From Sipunculus nudus (taxonomy: Eukaryota; Annelida; Sipuncula; Golfingiida; Sipunculidae): 64,000 bases of DNA. The notes under the pieces were generated by a model, which was given only the letters and a program-made list of their open reading frames with translations, was not told where the DNA came from and ran no database searches. Shown piece after piece: positions 48,732-62,282 of this stretch (positions are counted from its first letter, which is position 1; each line of letters starts with the position of its first letter). The stretch spans positions 47,127,327 to 47,191,326 of the forward strand of contig CM049308.1 in the NCBI GenBank assembly GCA_026874595.1, written 5' to 3'. The translations under genes and the position numbers were made by a program.

Positions 48732-50282
48732 GTATCCTGATACTATTGATACTATGTTTTCATACCGGTCCCGCCGCCGCCGCCGCATATAAATCTTGTT
48801 GGCGCAATAACCCAAAAAATATTTCACGGAACTTTACCAAACTTGGTATATGTATAGATATGGGTAAGAGGATGACGCCTATTTAAAATGAGGTCATGAC
48901 CTTTACTAGGAGAGTGTCCTTGACCTTGAATAGGTCCAATTTTGGGGAAAATCACACAAATTCTTTAATATCTCAAGAAATCTTGCATGAATTTATCCCA
49001 AAATGGAGTTGATGGAAGATCATGGATAGGGTTGTCATATTCCAGAAACTGGTGGCGCCACCTATTATTCTTTACTTGTTTTCATGCCGTTTAATACCCC
49101 CAAAATTGCCACCTTACAGTACTGTGAGCATTATAAGTCAAAAACTAATGGACAGATTTCTTTTATATTATGCATATACATAGGTATGGGTTATGGGATG
49201 ATGTTTATTTAAATTGGGGTCATGACCTTTCCTATGATAGTGGCCTTGACCTTGAATATTGCCATATATGGTGAAAATCACACACCTCTTATGATATCTC
49301 CAGTGTTGATAGCCATATGGATTTCAAACATGACTTATGTATGGCCCACCACTAAAGTAAGAACCCTATAGGTTCTAGGGTCATGAGGTCAAAGGTCAAG
49401 GTCACTGGACTGGCATTTTAAAAGATACTGTGGATGCATTTAAGCCAAACTTTCATCCCAGGTCTTCCATCTTGAATATATAGCTCACTTGCCAATAGTG
49501 GATGATCCATATAAATTTTGGGGTCACAAGGTCAAAGGTCAAGGCCACAGGAGCTATCTGTCCAAAAATCAGTTTCTGGATGATAATTCCTGCTTTTATT
49601 GATGTATTGATTTCAAATTTGACTTATATATGTCCCATTGAAAAAGCAAAACTCCAATTGATATTGGGGTCATGAGGTCAAAGGTCAAGGTCACAGACAC
49701 ATCTTTAAAAAGATGTGGATGCATTTTAAGCCAAACATTTCATCTCAGATCTTTCATCTTGCACATATAGTTCACCTGCCAAGAGTTGAAAACCCCTATC
49801 AATTTTGAGGTCACAAGGACAAAGGTGAATGTCACAGGAGCCATCTGTCCAAAAATTAGTTTCTAGATGATAATTCCTGCTTTTATTGATGTATGGTTTT
49901 CAAACTTGACTTGTATATGTCCCATTGGAAAAGCAAAACCAAAATTGATTTTGGGGTCATGATGTCAAAGGTCAAGGTCACAGGACACATCTTTAAAAAG
50001 ATGTGGATGCATTTTCAGCCAAACATTTCATCTCAGATCTTTCATCTTGCACATATAGTTCTCCTGCCAAGAGAGGAAGAACACTATCAATTTTGAGGTC
50101 ACAAGGTCAAAGGTGAAGGTCACAGGAGCCAACTGTAAAAAAAAATTAGTTTCTGGATGATAATTCCTGCTTTATTGTGTCAGTATATGCTGCTAAAAAT
50201 GGGGGTCTGTTCTTAAAGGGGGGGGGGGGGGCCTACTATGTCTGGGGATACTCTGGCACCTGCGGTGCCAAGAAATGTCTAG
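48732..50282 (+). mobile_element. Family-D element nested in B, with AGGTCA-rich tandem units
   Basis: GTATCCTGATAC starts it; GGCACCTGCGGTGCC, AAGAAATGTCTAG ends it. The B flank CTTATAATAATT and TTGTCATTAATGG matches the uninterrupted B sequence at 52989 (ATAATAATTGTCTTTTATGG). About three units of roughly 290 bp lie at 49290-50170, each with AGGTCAAAGGTCAAGGTCA-type strings. Confidence 0.8.
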
Positions 50283-53200
50283 TTGTCATTAATGGTTCCA
50301 CATGAATGATTTTTGGCTGAATTATAGAGATTGAATTGAGTCATTTTACCATATATGTTAGATGTGTGATGCTGTTACATCTAGCCTGGCACCATTTTAT
50401 CAGCATCTATTACATCATGCCACTAGACATTTAGATTTCAGGTTATCTTTGGTTAATATTGACAAGAAAGTTTTTTTAAAAGCTTTTAAAAAATTTTGAT
50501 TTATGATTTTAGTTATTCATCATACCAGGCAATGTTACAATCATGGATATTCTTCTCTTTGTTGCTATATAAAGACAACTGTATGTGGATTATAAATTAT
50601 TGGTATCCATACTCAACTTAATTCAACAATTTGCCATCAATGAGATATATTTGTATTTTAATTTTTGCATTCAGTATGCATCCGTAATAATTTTACATAT
50701 ATTCCTTATTTCTTTTTTTATAAAAAAAATTCAGCTGAAAAGCATTTTGTTTTGGGAAAATAAATTTCAAAGTTATTTCAAGTAGGGACCACTTTTGTGT
50801 ACAGATGGCAGCACTTGGTTTACCATTGGCAGATTGCCAGTGCCTTGATGTTGGCCATTAGCCAAGATATGTCAGCTCTATAAATAGTTTTGGCACAGTG
50901 CCAGGATTGGAAAAAGTGCAGCCAGGTATAGGTCAAGAGTTCACTCAGTGCAGTAGCTGCATTCTATTTATAGATTTGTCATATTGCTCACTGCATCATA
51001 TTTGGCACCAACGTTCAGCCTGAATCTATTTATGGCTTTGGCAGACTGCCAACTGTTTCAGATTATGCAACAGGTCAAGAGTTCACTCAGTGCAGCCAGG
51101 TACAGGTCAAAAGTTCACTCAGTCTAGCCAGGTGCAGGTCAAGAGTTCACTCAGTGCACAAGCTTGAGGCAGCAATTTGTCAAAGTACACAATCGGGGCA
51201 ACAGCCTTTCTCACCTAAGCCTGGTCAGCCCTGTGCATCAAACTCTGGGGAAGTTTGATGTATTGGACTGATATTTTGACCTGTCTATGCGTCATTTACA
51301 AGACAGGTGGTGCAACCTACATTGACTTTTGCTGTGTATGCGCCTGCTTATTTCTACAGAGGAATTTGATACATCAGCCTAAAAATGAGCATGTTTATAC
51401 ATATCGGGTAGCTTTATAGTGTGCAAGACTGGTGGCGCCACCTACAATAATTTTTGCACAGTGTATGTCTCTGCTTATTTCACAGAGGGGTTTGACATAT
51501 CAGTCTGACATTGGGCATATGTATATATCTCTTCGTTGTATATAAGACTGGTGGTGCCAGCTACAATCATTGTATCCGCCAAAACAGAGTTTTGCAGATA
51601 CTATGTTTTCAGTTGGACGCAGATGCTGCCACCATCGCTGCATAGGTTTTCAGAGAACTCCTCCATAACCACTGGGCAGAATTTTTAGCGAACCTGTGAG
51701 CTTATGCGATGGTGTGGCGTCTGGCATCTGTATGTTAACCCATACTATCTTGAAAACGGCAAGAATTAGCATCACGAAATTTTATGCATAAAAATTAGTC
51801 ATCTAAAAAACTCTATCGGATTTTGCTTATTTTTTGGCTAACTGCATTTTCTTAGATTTTATAGGGAAAAAGCTAAAAAAGCTTAAAAAATCTTCTTCTC
51901 CGAATCTGTTCAGCCCAATTGTCCAATATTTTAAAGAAATGATTCCTGGAACAATCTCTCTCAAGTTTGTTCGAATGGTTTAAGTTCGGTGATTTTTGGC
52001 CAAGTTACAGGAAGTTGAACTTAGTCATCTGTCCAAAAAAGCATACTAAAATTACAATCTCAGAAATGGCATGAGCTATCATCACCAAATTTTATGCCAA
52101 GGTTGGTCACATGAGTCATATCTGAAATTGAGGTATTGGTGGCGCCACCTGCATCGGCCTTTTTTGTACGGGGTCATCAGTGCCCGTATCATACTGACAG
52201 CTACAAATAACTTCTTCTCTGAAACAAAATGGCCAAGTTGTTTAATATCGCACAGAAATGATCCTAGGGTAGTGCTTTCTGAAGTTTGTTCAAATGGTCT
52301 CAGTTCAGTGACTTTTGGCTAAGTTATGGGAAGCTTAATTTAGTCATATGCCATAACAGCCCATTTTAGCTAAACGGCTACAAAAATCTTCTTCTCAAAA
52401 ACCACTGGGCCAAATTCTTAAATCTCACACATTAATTATCCTCAAATTTTGATAATTCAAGTTTGTTCAAATGGTCTAAGTTCAGTGACTTTTGGCTGAG
52501 TTATGGGAAGCTGAATTTAGTCATATGCCATAACAGCCCATTTTAGCTAAGTGGCTACAAAAATCTTCTTCTCAACAACCACTGGGCCAAATTCTTAAAT
52601 CTCACACATTAATTTTCCTGAGATGTTGATAATTCAAGTTTGTTCAAATGGTCTCAGTTCAGTGACTTTTGGCTGAGTTATGGGAAGCTGAATTTAGTCG
52701 TATGCCATAACAGCCCATGTTAGCTAAGTGGCTACAAAAATCTTCTTCTCAAAAACCACTGGGCCAAATTCTTAAATCTCACACATTAATTATCCTTAGA
52801 TGTTGATAATTCAAATTTGTTCAAATGGTTTTGATTCAATGATTTTTGGCTGAGTTATGGGAAGCTGAACTTTGTCATTTTGATGTATTTTCCCATATGA
52901 GTTATAAACCTACGAAACGTTTTTCGACTGATGATGATACTGAGGCCAGTTTGTTTAATATTTTGCAAGAATAATTCCCTGAATCATTCTTATAATAATT
53001 GTCTTTTATGGTTCCAAAAAATGAATTTTGGCTGAATTATAAAGATTGAATTGAGTCATTTTACCAAATATGTTAGCTGTGTGAAGCAGATACATCTAGC
53101 CTAGCACCAGTTTATCAGCATCCATTACATCATGCATTTGACATTTAGATGTCAGGTTATCTATGGAAAATATTGACAAGAATGTTTTTTAAAAGCTTTT

Positions 53201-53643
53201 AAAAAATGTAGATTTATGATATTACATATCATCTATACACTAACTCATAATTTCTCAGGAATAGCAGGAGCTACCATCCCCAAATGTTACATATCTGTCA
53301 CATATCAAATGTTGATGGATTCATCTTATTTTTGCTATCTGCATTTACTTAGATTTTACAAGGAAAAAGCTGAAAAAAACTGGTGAAAGTCTTCTTCTTG
53401 TAAACTGCCAGCCAAATTGTCCAAATTTTACAGAAATGATCCCAGAGGCGAGCCCTCTCAAGTTTGTTCAAATGGTTTGTGTTGGATAAATTTTAGCAGA
53501 GTTACATAACAGGCCAAGATTGTGTACCTTTCTTGAATAGGTTGAGAAACTGCCAACTGTTTCAGATTTGGCAACAGATCAAGAGTTCATTCAGTGCAGC
53601 CAAATATAGGTCAACAGATCAATCAGTGCAGCCAAGCACAAGG

Positions 53644-53731
53644 CATGTGATCACCTCATGGGCAGCATGTGATCATCTCATGGGTAGCATGTGATCACCT
53701 CATGAGTATCATGTGATCACCTCATGGGTGT
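53644..53731. repeat. 22 bp tandem repeat, four units
   Basis: The unit CATGTGATCACCTCATGGG(T/C)A(G) repeats at 53644, 53666, 53688 and 53710 inside a B element. Confidence 0.85.
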
Positions 53732-54485
53732 CATGCCCCTCAGGGCTGCATATGGAGCCAATCTGTGAGCTTATGCAATTGTGTGGCTACTATTTCAGAT
53801 TTGGCAATAGGCAAAAGGTCAGCCTGGATTTATTTATAGCTTTGGCAGACTGCCAACTGTTTCAGATTATGCAACAGGTCAAGAGTTCACTCAGTGCAGC
53901 CAGGTACAGGTCAAAAGTTCACTCAGTCTAGCCAGGTGCAGGTCAAGAGTTCACTCAGTGCAGTAGCCTGAGCCAGTAATTTGTCAAAGTACACAATCGG
54001 GGCAACAGCCTTTCTCACCTAAGCCTGGTCAGCCCTGTGCATCAGACTCAAGGTAAGTTTGATGTATTGGCCTGATATTCTGACCTGTCTATGTGTTTTT
54101 ATGGCTTTTTAGTTCAAAGGACAGGTGTCGCCATCTACAATGACTTTTGCAAAGTGTATTTGCCTGCTTAATTCTACAGAAGAATTTGATATATCAGCCT
54201 GAAATTGGGCATATTTGTACATGTCAAATAGCTTTGTTGTATACAAGACTGGCGGTGCCACCTACAATAATTTTTGTGTTGTGTGCACCCATGCCAGAAT
54301 TTCAGCAGTGATGTTTGTGTATTGTTTCTTGTTCAAAATGTTTAGTACTTGCATTGTTCATATATATGAAAAGTAGAGGTTATGCACTGAAGCATTATAC
54401 CTGGCGTATATCTATATGCACAGGTTCGCATTAGGCCTGTAGGCCTTGTTAGTTTCTGCAGACTGGTGGAGCCACCTGTATTTTT

Positions 54486-55664
54486 GTATCCACCAAAACT
54501 ATGTTTTACGGATACTATGTTTTTGACCGGGTTCTGCCGCTGCTGCGGCGTTTGTTTCTGGAGAACTCCTCTGAGACTACTGGACTGATTTTTCCAAAAC
54601 TTACACCAATTATCAGGTCACGTGTGAACTGGTGCCTAACCAATTTGTGTTGACCTCTGACCTTTCCTCTCTGCCCAGCGTCCATTTGTGTGTCTGTTTC
54701 CACTCATAAACCCTCATATCTTGGGAACCGTTAGACCGATCAGGAAAAATATTTTATACAAATGTAGCCCTTGGATAGCTTTATAACATACACAAAAAAA
54801 AATGGTGCCGCTACCTGCAACCATGTTTGCACAGTGTCCATCTGTTCATCTGCCATGGGTTAAAATCACTCAAATCTCTGCAGTGAATTGACTAATTCAC
54901 CTGAAATTAGGCATGCATGTACATCCTTGATACCTTTCTAGATTTTATGACAGGTGGCGCCACCTACATTCACGTTCATGCTTGTGATATCCAAGCTCAT
55001 ATCTCAGGAACCTTTTGGCCGATTGGGCCAAAATTTTGCATGTGTATGGATCTCACATAGGTCTTTATCATACACAAAACTGGAGGGGCCACTTGCAACC
55101 ATTTTTGCACACTGTCTGTTTGACTGCCGTTGGCTAAAATCACTCATATCTCTGTAGTTGTTTGACATAACTGCCTAAAATTTTCCAGGTTTATACATCC
55201 TGGACAGCTTTCTTGATTTTATGACAGGTGGCGCCACCTCCATTCTAGTTTACGCTGCAGACATCCAAGCTCATATCTCGGGAACAATTTGACCGATTGG
55301 GCCAAAATTGTGCATGTGTTTAGATCTCACATAGGTCTTTATCATACACAAAACTGGAGGGGCCACCCGCAACCATTTTTACACAGCATCTGTCTGTTTG
55401 TCTGCTGTGGTCTAAAATCACTCATATACGTATTGTGGTTTGACCTTTCTGTCTTAAATTTCGCATATGTATACAACTTGGACAGCTTTCTGGATTTGTG
55501 GTAGGTGGCACAACCTACATACACATTTAGGCTGCAACATCCATGCTAATATGCAACATACCTCACTCTATTTCCCCTTTCCACTTAATCCATGCCTCAC
55601 TTTACCCGTTCCACTCTGATTTTGGCGGATACATGTAGTCGCTTGTTCACTACCCGTATTCTCT
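54486..55664 (+). mobile_element. Family-C element nested in A, same site as at 13063
   Basis: GTATCCACCAAAAC starts it; TTTTGGCGGATACATG, a GTAGTCGCTTG hairpin and TATTCTCT (CTAG altered to CTCT) end it. The A flank GGAGCCACCTGTATTTTT is the same as at 13045-13062. Confidence 0.75.
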
Positions 55665-56619
55665 TTTTTAAAGTTTACGCATTTTTTCTCTATTTTTGAT
55701 ATATATAAATACAGACACCATCTTGGCCTGTTGGTTAATCTGTTTGATGCTTCAGTTGAATGGGTATATACTACCATTCTGATGATAAAATTTCCTTTTG
55801 CGAATCTCTTCCAAGTCAGCTGAGCATCATGACCCGTGGGTCACTTGTTCCCGTAAGTACTGTAGATTTAGTATACCGAAAATTAGATCTGAAATTTGCA
55901 ATTTTTTTTAGTTATTAGCATAAATATAAAATCTGTACCTTAAATTTTGCCACTGTAGGTCATTCAGTGCAGCTTTCTATGCTCCCCAGGCTGTTGTTAT
56001 GTAGTCTCATCACTGGGGCAAGCCTTCTCTCTTAATGAGCTTGATCAGGCTGCCTGCAGTTAATACCACAGGAAGCCTTTCTCTCTCTCCCCCCCCCTAT
56101 TCTGTTGACAGACCTGTACTATAAACAAGATCAATATTATAATTTCACATTTTTCTCAGCGATGAGCAGTAACAACAGAGACCCCTCCCCCACCCACCCC
56201 TTCAATACACAGGACTAATAAACAAGACAATCTTATAATTTTAATGATAAATAAATTCTTTTTGTTGAGAGTTGGAAAATTTTGATTTTTAAAGAAAAAA
56301 ATGTTCAGGAATTTAATCCTAATATTCAAATGTGATAAAATATTAGGACCTAATGTAAGTGCTAACTGACAAGATTTAAGAAGATATGAATACTTGGTGG
56401 CATTTCATTTATATCTCTTAAAGTTGGCCGGCCCTGGGTGTGAATAATACTGTTAAACTTAGTTTAAAAATTAGGAATATTGGTCAAACTTTGTGGGATT
56501 AATTTTTAACTCATATGGCTATATATTTAACTTTTGAAAACTTGATTACCTTCACACATTATTTGTTAATGAATTGGAACTTTTACATGACACATACCGT
56601 AGGCCCATTTTTTCCCTTG

Positions 56620-56938
56620 GTGTATAGTCCATGGTCTAGGAGGGGTCACCGTGCACCCCCACTAGGATTTTATGACATAGGTATTTTTAGATTCCCAAGG
56701 ATGTCCAGTTAATGAATTAACATTTTAACACTGATGATTGAAGTATACACTACCCTTTTAGGCCATTTAAAGACAACCGTGTCATTACGCACGGCACCCG
56801 CAGACAGGTAGCCTTGATAAGGGGGTACGGGTATGTAAATGCTCATAGCTCGCTTAATATTTGACATATTCACTTCAAATAAACTGCATTGTATCTGTTA
56901 ATACTTGGGAAATTCACTAATGAAAATAATTTGATCAG

Positions 56939-56974
<36 letters not shown>

Positions 56975-57694
56975 TTTATATATATATATATTTGTTAATT
57001 AAGCAATTTATTACGATATTAATAAAATATCATGAAAGGATATTGAATTTAACAGCTTTTTTTATTTTTGTCCAACAATGGTTTTGTTTGAGATAATGTT
57101 GAAATATCTAAAAATTCAAGTGCATAAATACATTAGTTCTTGACATTTGAACAGATACTTTAGCTAAAATTATGAATAATTGGCCATTTACACATGCACT
57201 GAATGACCCTTTGTATATAAGATAAATGTGGTGTTCCATGTTCCTGTCGAGATGTACTTGATTTTGATTGTGATGCTTCCCTAATACTATTTATAGTTAT
57301 TTTCCTGAACCTGAAAGTGTTTCTTGGCTTTAATTATAATAAGAGCCCTCTCTGAACAATATTTGAAAACAGTATTAATCACAAATAATAATTATGTGAA
57401 ATTTCTAATAGATAGAAAATCAATCCGTTATGCTGATCAATCTGAAATATTGTGATGAAGTTGTCCACAAAACGGAAGACCAAGTATTAACAATTTATGC
57501 ACCATGGAGCTTAGTGCATTAAACCAGTATACAGTATAAGGAGGGTCTTGTACCATAATATCAACACAAGGTTTCAAGTCATGTCAAAAGGATAAAGAAC
57601 AGGAAGGCAAGTGCAGCAGTTTCAATTATTATACAAAATTAATTATTACGGCATATACAGCTTTATAACATTATTTGGTGTTGCTTGAATTTTA
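56620..57694. other. AT-rich spacer with a TA microsatellite
   Basis: The TA repeat lies at about 56943-56992. No gene or clear element boundary was seen. Confidence 0.45.
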
Positions 57695-59924
57695 AGCGAA
57701 CCTGTGAGCTTATTGGATGGTGCGGCGTCATCCCTCGTTGCGTCGTCTGTATGTTAACCATATCTAACTAAAAAACAGCAGGAGCTAGCATCACTAAATT
57801 TTTTGCAAATAATCAGTCATCTGAAAAACTATTGAGTTTCGTTTATTTTTTTCTAACTGCATTTTCTTAGATTTTATAGGGAAAAAGCTAAAAAAGCTTT
57901 AAAAATCTTCTTCTCTGAAACTGTCCAGCCAAATTGTCCCATATTTCACAGAAACGATCCCTTGAACAATCTCTCACAAGTTTGTTCGAATGGTTCCAGT
58001 TTGAAGATTTTTGGCCAAGTTACAGAAGGTTGAACTTAGTCATCTGTCCAAAAAAGCACACTCAAATTTCAATCTCAGAAATGGCTAGAGCTATTATCAC
58101 CAAATTTTATGCCAATGTTTGTCACATATGTCATATCCGAAATTGAGGTATTGGTGGCGCCACCTACATTGATCTGTTTTTTACAAGCGAAAATGTAATT
58201 TTAGACTCTTCTAGCTATATACTGTTTTATGATGAAACTGTTAAGCTGATTGGTTTAAACTTTACAAGAATTATTCTATGGTAGGGTTCTGCGAGTTTAT
58301 AAGAAAAGATTGGGTAAATGCAGCTTAAAAAAAGTAGTGTAGCCAATTGAAAAGGGCTTTCTGTGTTTGAAAACAGATTTGACAACAAGAGGTCACTCAG
58401 TACAACCAGGTGGAGTCCGGACATCCCCATGGCAACAAACCTGGCTCTGTCTGTTGTCTAGACAATGTGTTTAGACACATCGTCTAGACTCAGAATGCCC
58501 AGATAAGAACTATTGGACTATATATTTAAACTGTTTGAAAAAACTGGGTTTGCATTTTTAGCGAATCTGTCAGCTTATGCAATGGTGTGGGGTCGTCTGT
58601 CGTGCATCATAGCTGTCTCAGAAAGGCAGGAGCTGGTGTCATATCTCTGCATTGGTTTGACTTATCCCCCTAAAATTTTGCATGTGTATAAATTCGGAAA
58701 GCTTTCTTGATTTTATGACAGGTGGTGCCACCTACATTCACCTTAACGCTGCAGACATCCAAGCTCATATCTCGGGAACCGTCTAACCTATTTGTCCAAA
58801 ATTTTGCATGTGTATAGATCTCACATAGCTCTTCATTATAAGCAAAACTGGTGGCGCCACCTGCAACCGTTTTTGCACAGCGTCCCTCTGTTCATCTGCC
58901 TTGGGATAAAATCACTCATACCTCGGCAGGAGCTAGCGTCATATCTCTGCAGTGGTTGGACTTATCCACCTTAAAATTTGCATGTACTGACATCCTGGAT
59001 AGCTTTCTTGATTTTATGCAAGTGGCACCACCTACATTCATGTTAATGCTGCAGACATCCAAGCTCATATCTCGGGAACTGTCAAACCGATTGGGCCAAA
59101 ATTTTGCATGTGTATAGATCTCACATAGCTCTTCATCATACGCAAAACTGGTGGTGCCACCTGCAACCATTTTTGCACAGCGTCCATCTGTTTATCTGCT
59201 TTGGGATAAAATCACTCATACCTCGGCAGTGGTTTGACTTATCCACCTGAAATTTTGCAGGTTTATACATCCTGGACAGCTTTCTTGATTTTGTGGCAGG
59301 TGGCACCACCTACATTTATGTTCACGCTGCAGACATTCAGGCTTATATCTCAGGACTGGTTTGACATATCCCCTTGATATTTTGCATGTGTATAGATCTC
59401 ACATAGCTCTTAATCATACACAAGATTGGTGGCGCCTCCTGCCACCATTTTTGCACAGCATCCTTTTGTTTGTCTGCTGTGGGATATAATCACTCATATA
59501 CAAGTAGTGGTTTGACTTATCTGCCTAAAATTTTGCATATGTATACAGCTCGGATAGCTTTCTGGATTTTGTGGTAGGTGGCGCAACCTACATACACATA
59601 TCGCAACCTACAATATTTGGCTGCAGACATCCATGCTAATATGCAACACACCTCACTCTATTTCCCCTTGCCACTCAATCCATGCCTCGCTTCACCCATC
59701 CCACTCTGATTACGGTGGATACATGTAGTTGCTTGTCGACTACCTGTATTCTAGTTTTAAAATGTCCTAGTCCGAAATTTGCAGGTCAGAAACGTCCATT
59801 TTGCAGAAATCATAATGACTAAGGAAGATATGCAGGACATAGAGGACCAATATTAAATTTAAAAAATAAACCTCCATTCATTCTCCAAAACTTGCACAGG
59901 TTCACATTAGGCCTGTAGGCCTTG
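57695..59924 (+). mobile_element. Family-B element with a nested family-C tail
   Basis: AGCGAACCTGTGAGCTTATT starts it; CACAGGTTCACATTAGGCC, CCTGTAGG and CCTTG end it. A second B start lies at about 58559, and family-C units from about 58633 end in CTGTATTCTAG at 59754. Confidence 0.68.
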
Positions 59925-60633
59925 TTATGTATTTATTGATTTGATTTTTCATAAATTTTGTTACGATTATATTATGACTGAGTCATTAGTTACCTTGTTA
60001 TATTTAAATGCGCTACCATGTTGCTTTAAATTTTCTTGCAAGGAAATGTACTTAAAGGTTTAAATTGTAAACAAATCACATATTCTAATCTAAATGTATC
60101 AGAGTGAACACTTTTTATGGTATCTTTTCAATGCGATCATATGTAATGGAAGGACATATTATAGGAGTACATGTATTTACACCAGTGAGAAAGCAGAGGA
60201 GTGGAAGTTTCATATCAACTGTACCATACAGGGAGGGGATCATATCTGTGCTATTAATTGGAAAGAATCTGATTTAAAAAAATATTTATGATTTCTGATT
60301 GTAAAAATTAAGAAAATTTACGAAGAGGTCGAGGTTATGGACCTCCCAATCTAAATACAATGCTCAATCATTCAAGGCTATGTATACAAGCAGGAAGTTA
60401 AAGCCTAACAATTTTAGAGCATTTGATTCAACTTTCAGGAGACATTGTTGAGAATCCGCTTCCTAGTTTATGGTGTAGTTTAATATTATTTAACAGATAG
60501 GTGATATATAAAATGCCAGTGTTTCTTTACAGTCCCTGCACAAACATCGGCTAATATGCACACAATGGCTACTGGGGAGTACTCAATCTTACATATTTTG
60601 ATCCTATCCTGAAGTATCATTAAAATTTTTTAT
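59925..60633. other. Spacer, nothing recognised
   Basis: An open frame of 65 codons at 60094-60291 shows no family features and no splice context; I do not call it. Confidence 0.4.
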
Positions 60634-62282
60634 TAGCTCAGCTGACTATAAGTCATCTGAGCTATAGTAGTGGTCCATTGTCCGTCCGGTTGCCGTCTGT
60701 AGATGTGGCACGTTTTGAAACCGAAAGACCTAGGAATCCATAATTCAGCATAATGTTAGATGTCCCCAAGATCTCCTACCAAGCCGAAAACTGGGTCTTT
60801 GCGACTTTGTTCCTTTGAGAAATAAAGGAAAAACCTCAATTTTTTATTAAAATCCTATTTTCACACTTCAGGACTGCCTTATATCAAAACCACTTATCTG
60901 TTTTTCCTCATATTTACCATAAATATTCTTCAATATAGTTCCTATGTACATGCCAGAAATTAAGTCTGTTAAGTATAAATTCTTTAAGTTATGGGCCCAA
61001 ACATAATGGACTTTGTAAAAAATCAGGAAAAATATTTACTCACTTAACATGAAAAATTTTGAAACTAGAGTCTATTTTCCCAAGTATATAACTATGTTTA
61101 ATTAAGATTCAATTGTTTACCCAAAATTAGATCTGAATTTTGTAAATTTTTTAAGTAAATAGCATAAAAATAAAATCAGTACCTTAAATTTTGCCCAACT
61201 TTGACCATGGCACGTTTTTTTCCTGTAAGAACCATTGATTTAATTTTCACAGCATGTTAACATAAATATTTAATTTGTTTAAATCTGAAATTTGGAAGTA
61301 AAAGCTTGAAAATTAAGCAAGTTATTGTTTTTTTTCTTTAGGCTCTATTGTAGTCATTTGCTTTGATTACAGATTACAGATGCAGGGTCCCACTCCAGGT
61401 CACTGGAAGTCAGCTATGCCAGGGTTTCTGATTTGTTACAGTCACTGGGGGAGATCCCCTGCTGTGACAGGTGTACAGTTATCCTCATATCACCACCCCA
61501 ATCACCCCCCCCCCCATTAAATATGAAGCACATTATGGATAAATAAAGACACAATTAAAAATTGTGAAATCTAAATCAAGTATTTTTTTAGATATTTATT
61601 GTTTTGCAGATTTAAAAGATATATTTTTGTGGTAAAAAATAAATAAACATTTGTATGCATGATGTGGTGTTATCTGACAAGATTGAGATTTATGATGATG
61701 CAATTGAGAATTATGAATCAACTTTTATATTCAGATATATATGTTATATTGAAAATGTATAGAAATATAAACTTAAATTAAAAAAAAAATTGATGTGATA
61801 AAAAAATGAGGATTTATTACAAACATTTGTTCATTATTTTCCTGCATCAGCAGAATTTGAGATCAGGCTTTGTTTGCCATGTTTTATGGTGTTAATTAGT
61901 TATATTTCAACTGTATACATTTCATAAAAAAAACATATTTAATAATATATATTATACAAAAAAAAAAGATTTGATTGAACAAATGTGTAAACTACTGAAA
62001 TGTCAAGAGTTAATCGAAAAGCCAACTAATGATCATGGTAATTGTACAGATCATTTGTTCACAAACTGCTCACATGCTTCAGTTTCAACATTAGGAAACA
62101 CATGGTCAGGTCACAAAATATTATTTGCAACAATTTCTTGCTCATCAATACAAACCAATCATATAAACCAACCATGGCCTTTATTACCTCTTCCTCTTAC
62201 ACTTTATCTCCGTTTGATATTATTTTAGATTTTTACCTTCAAGGTTAACGTCAGCTGAGCACAGTGACCCATAGGTCCCTTG
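60634..62282 (+). mobile_element. Family-A (subtype II) element with possible endonuclease remnant
   Basis: AGCTCAGCTGACTATAAG starts it; GTCAGCTGAGCACAGTGACC, hairpin and CCCTTG end it. Just before the 3' end (about 61990-62145) the plus strand reads ELIEKPTNDHGNCTDHLFTN, then NTWSGHKILFATI. This recalls the PTR...DHIFTN...SDHK pattern of endonucleases in the EEP (exonuclease-endonuclease-phosphatase) superfamily, found in LINEs and some Helentrons. Confidence 0.6.

Larger units (their letters stand above)
47763..54448 (+). mobile_element. Family-B composite (B-C-B) with nested D
   Basis: AGCAAACCTGTGAGCTTATG starts it and CAGGTTCGCATTAGGCC, CCTGTAGG and CCTTG end it, with TT on each side. 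The A paralogue near 13017 reads TTTTTATTAGTTTCTGC straight through. Inside are a D element (48732-50282), a 115 bp C 5' fragment (51572-51686) and a second B 5' end at 51687. Confidence 0.72.
45964..55847 (+). mobile_element. Family-A (subtype I) element carrying nested B and C copies
   Basis: AGCTCAGTTAACTGAGAGG starts it within a T-run of the outer A element; GTCAGCTGAGCATCATGACC plus CACTTG ends it at 55847. The outer sequence is rejoined exactly. About 337 bp units end near 46180, 46515, 46862 and 47435. Family B occupies 47763-54448 and family C 54486-55664. Confidence 0.75.

Noticed and set aside
60094-60291. 65-codon ORF that might be a late kinase exon
   Set aside because: The translation lacks any CDKL C-lobe motif and it is not bounded by suitable splice sites.
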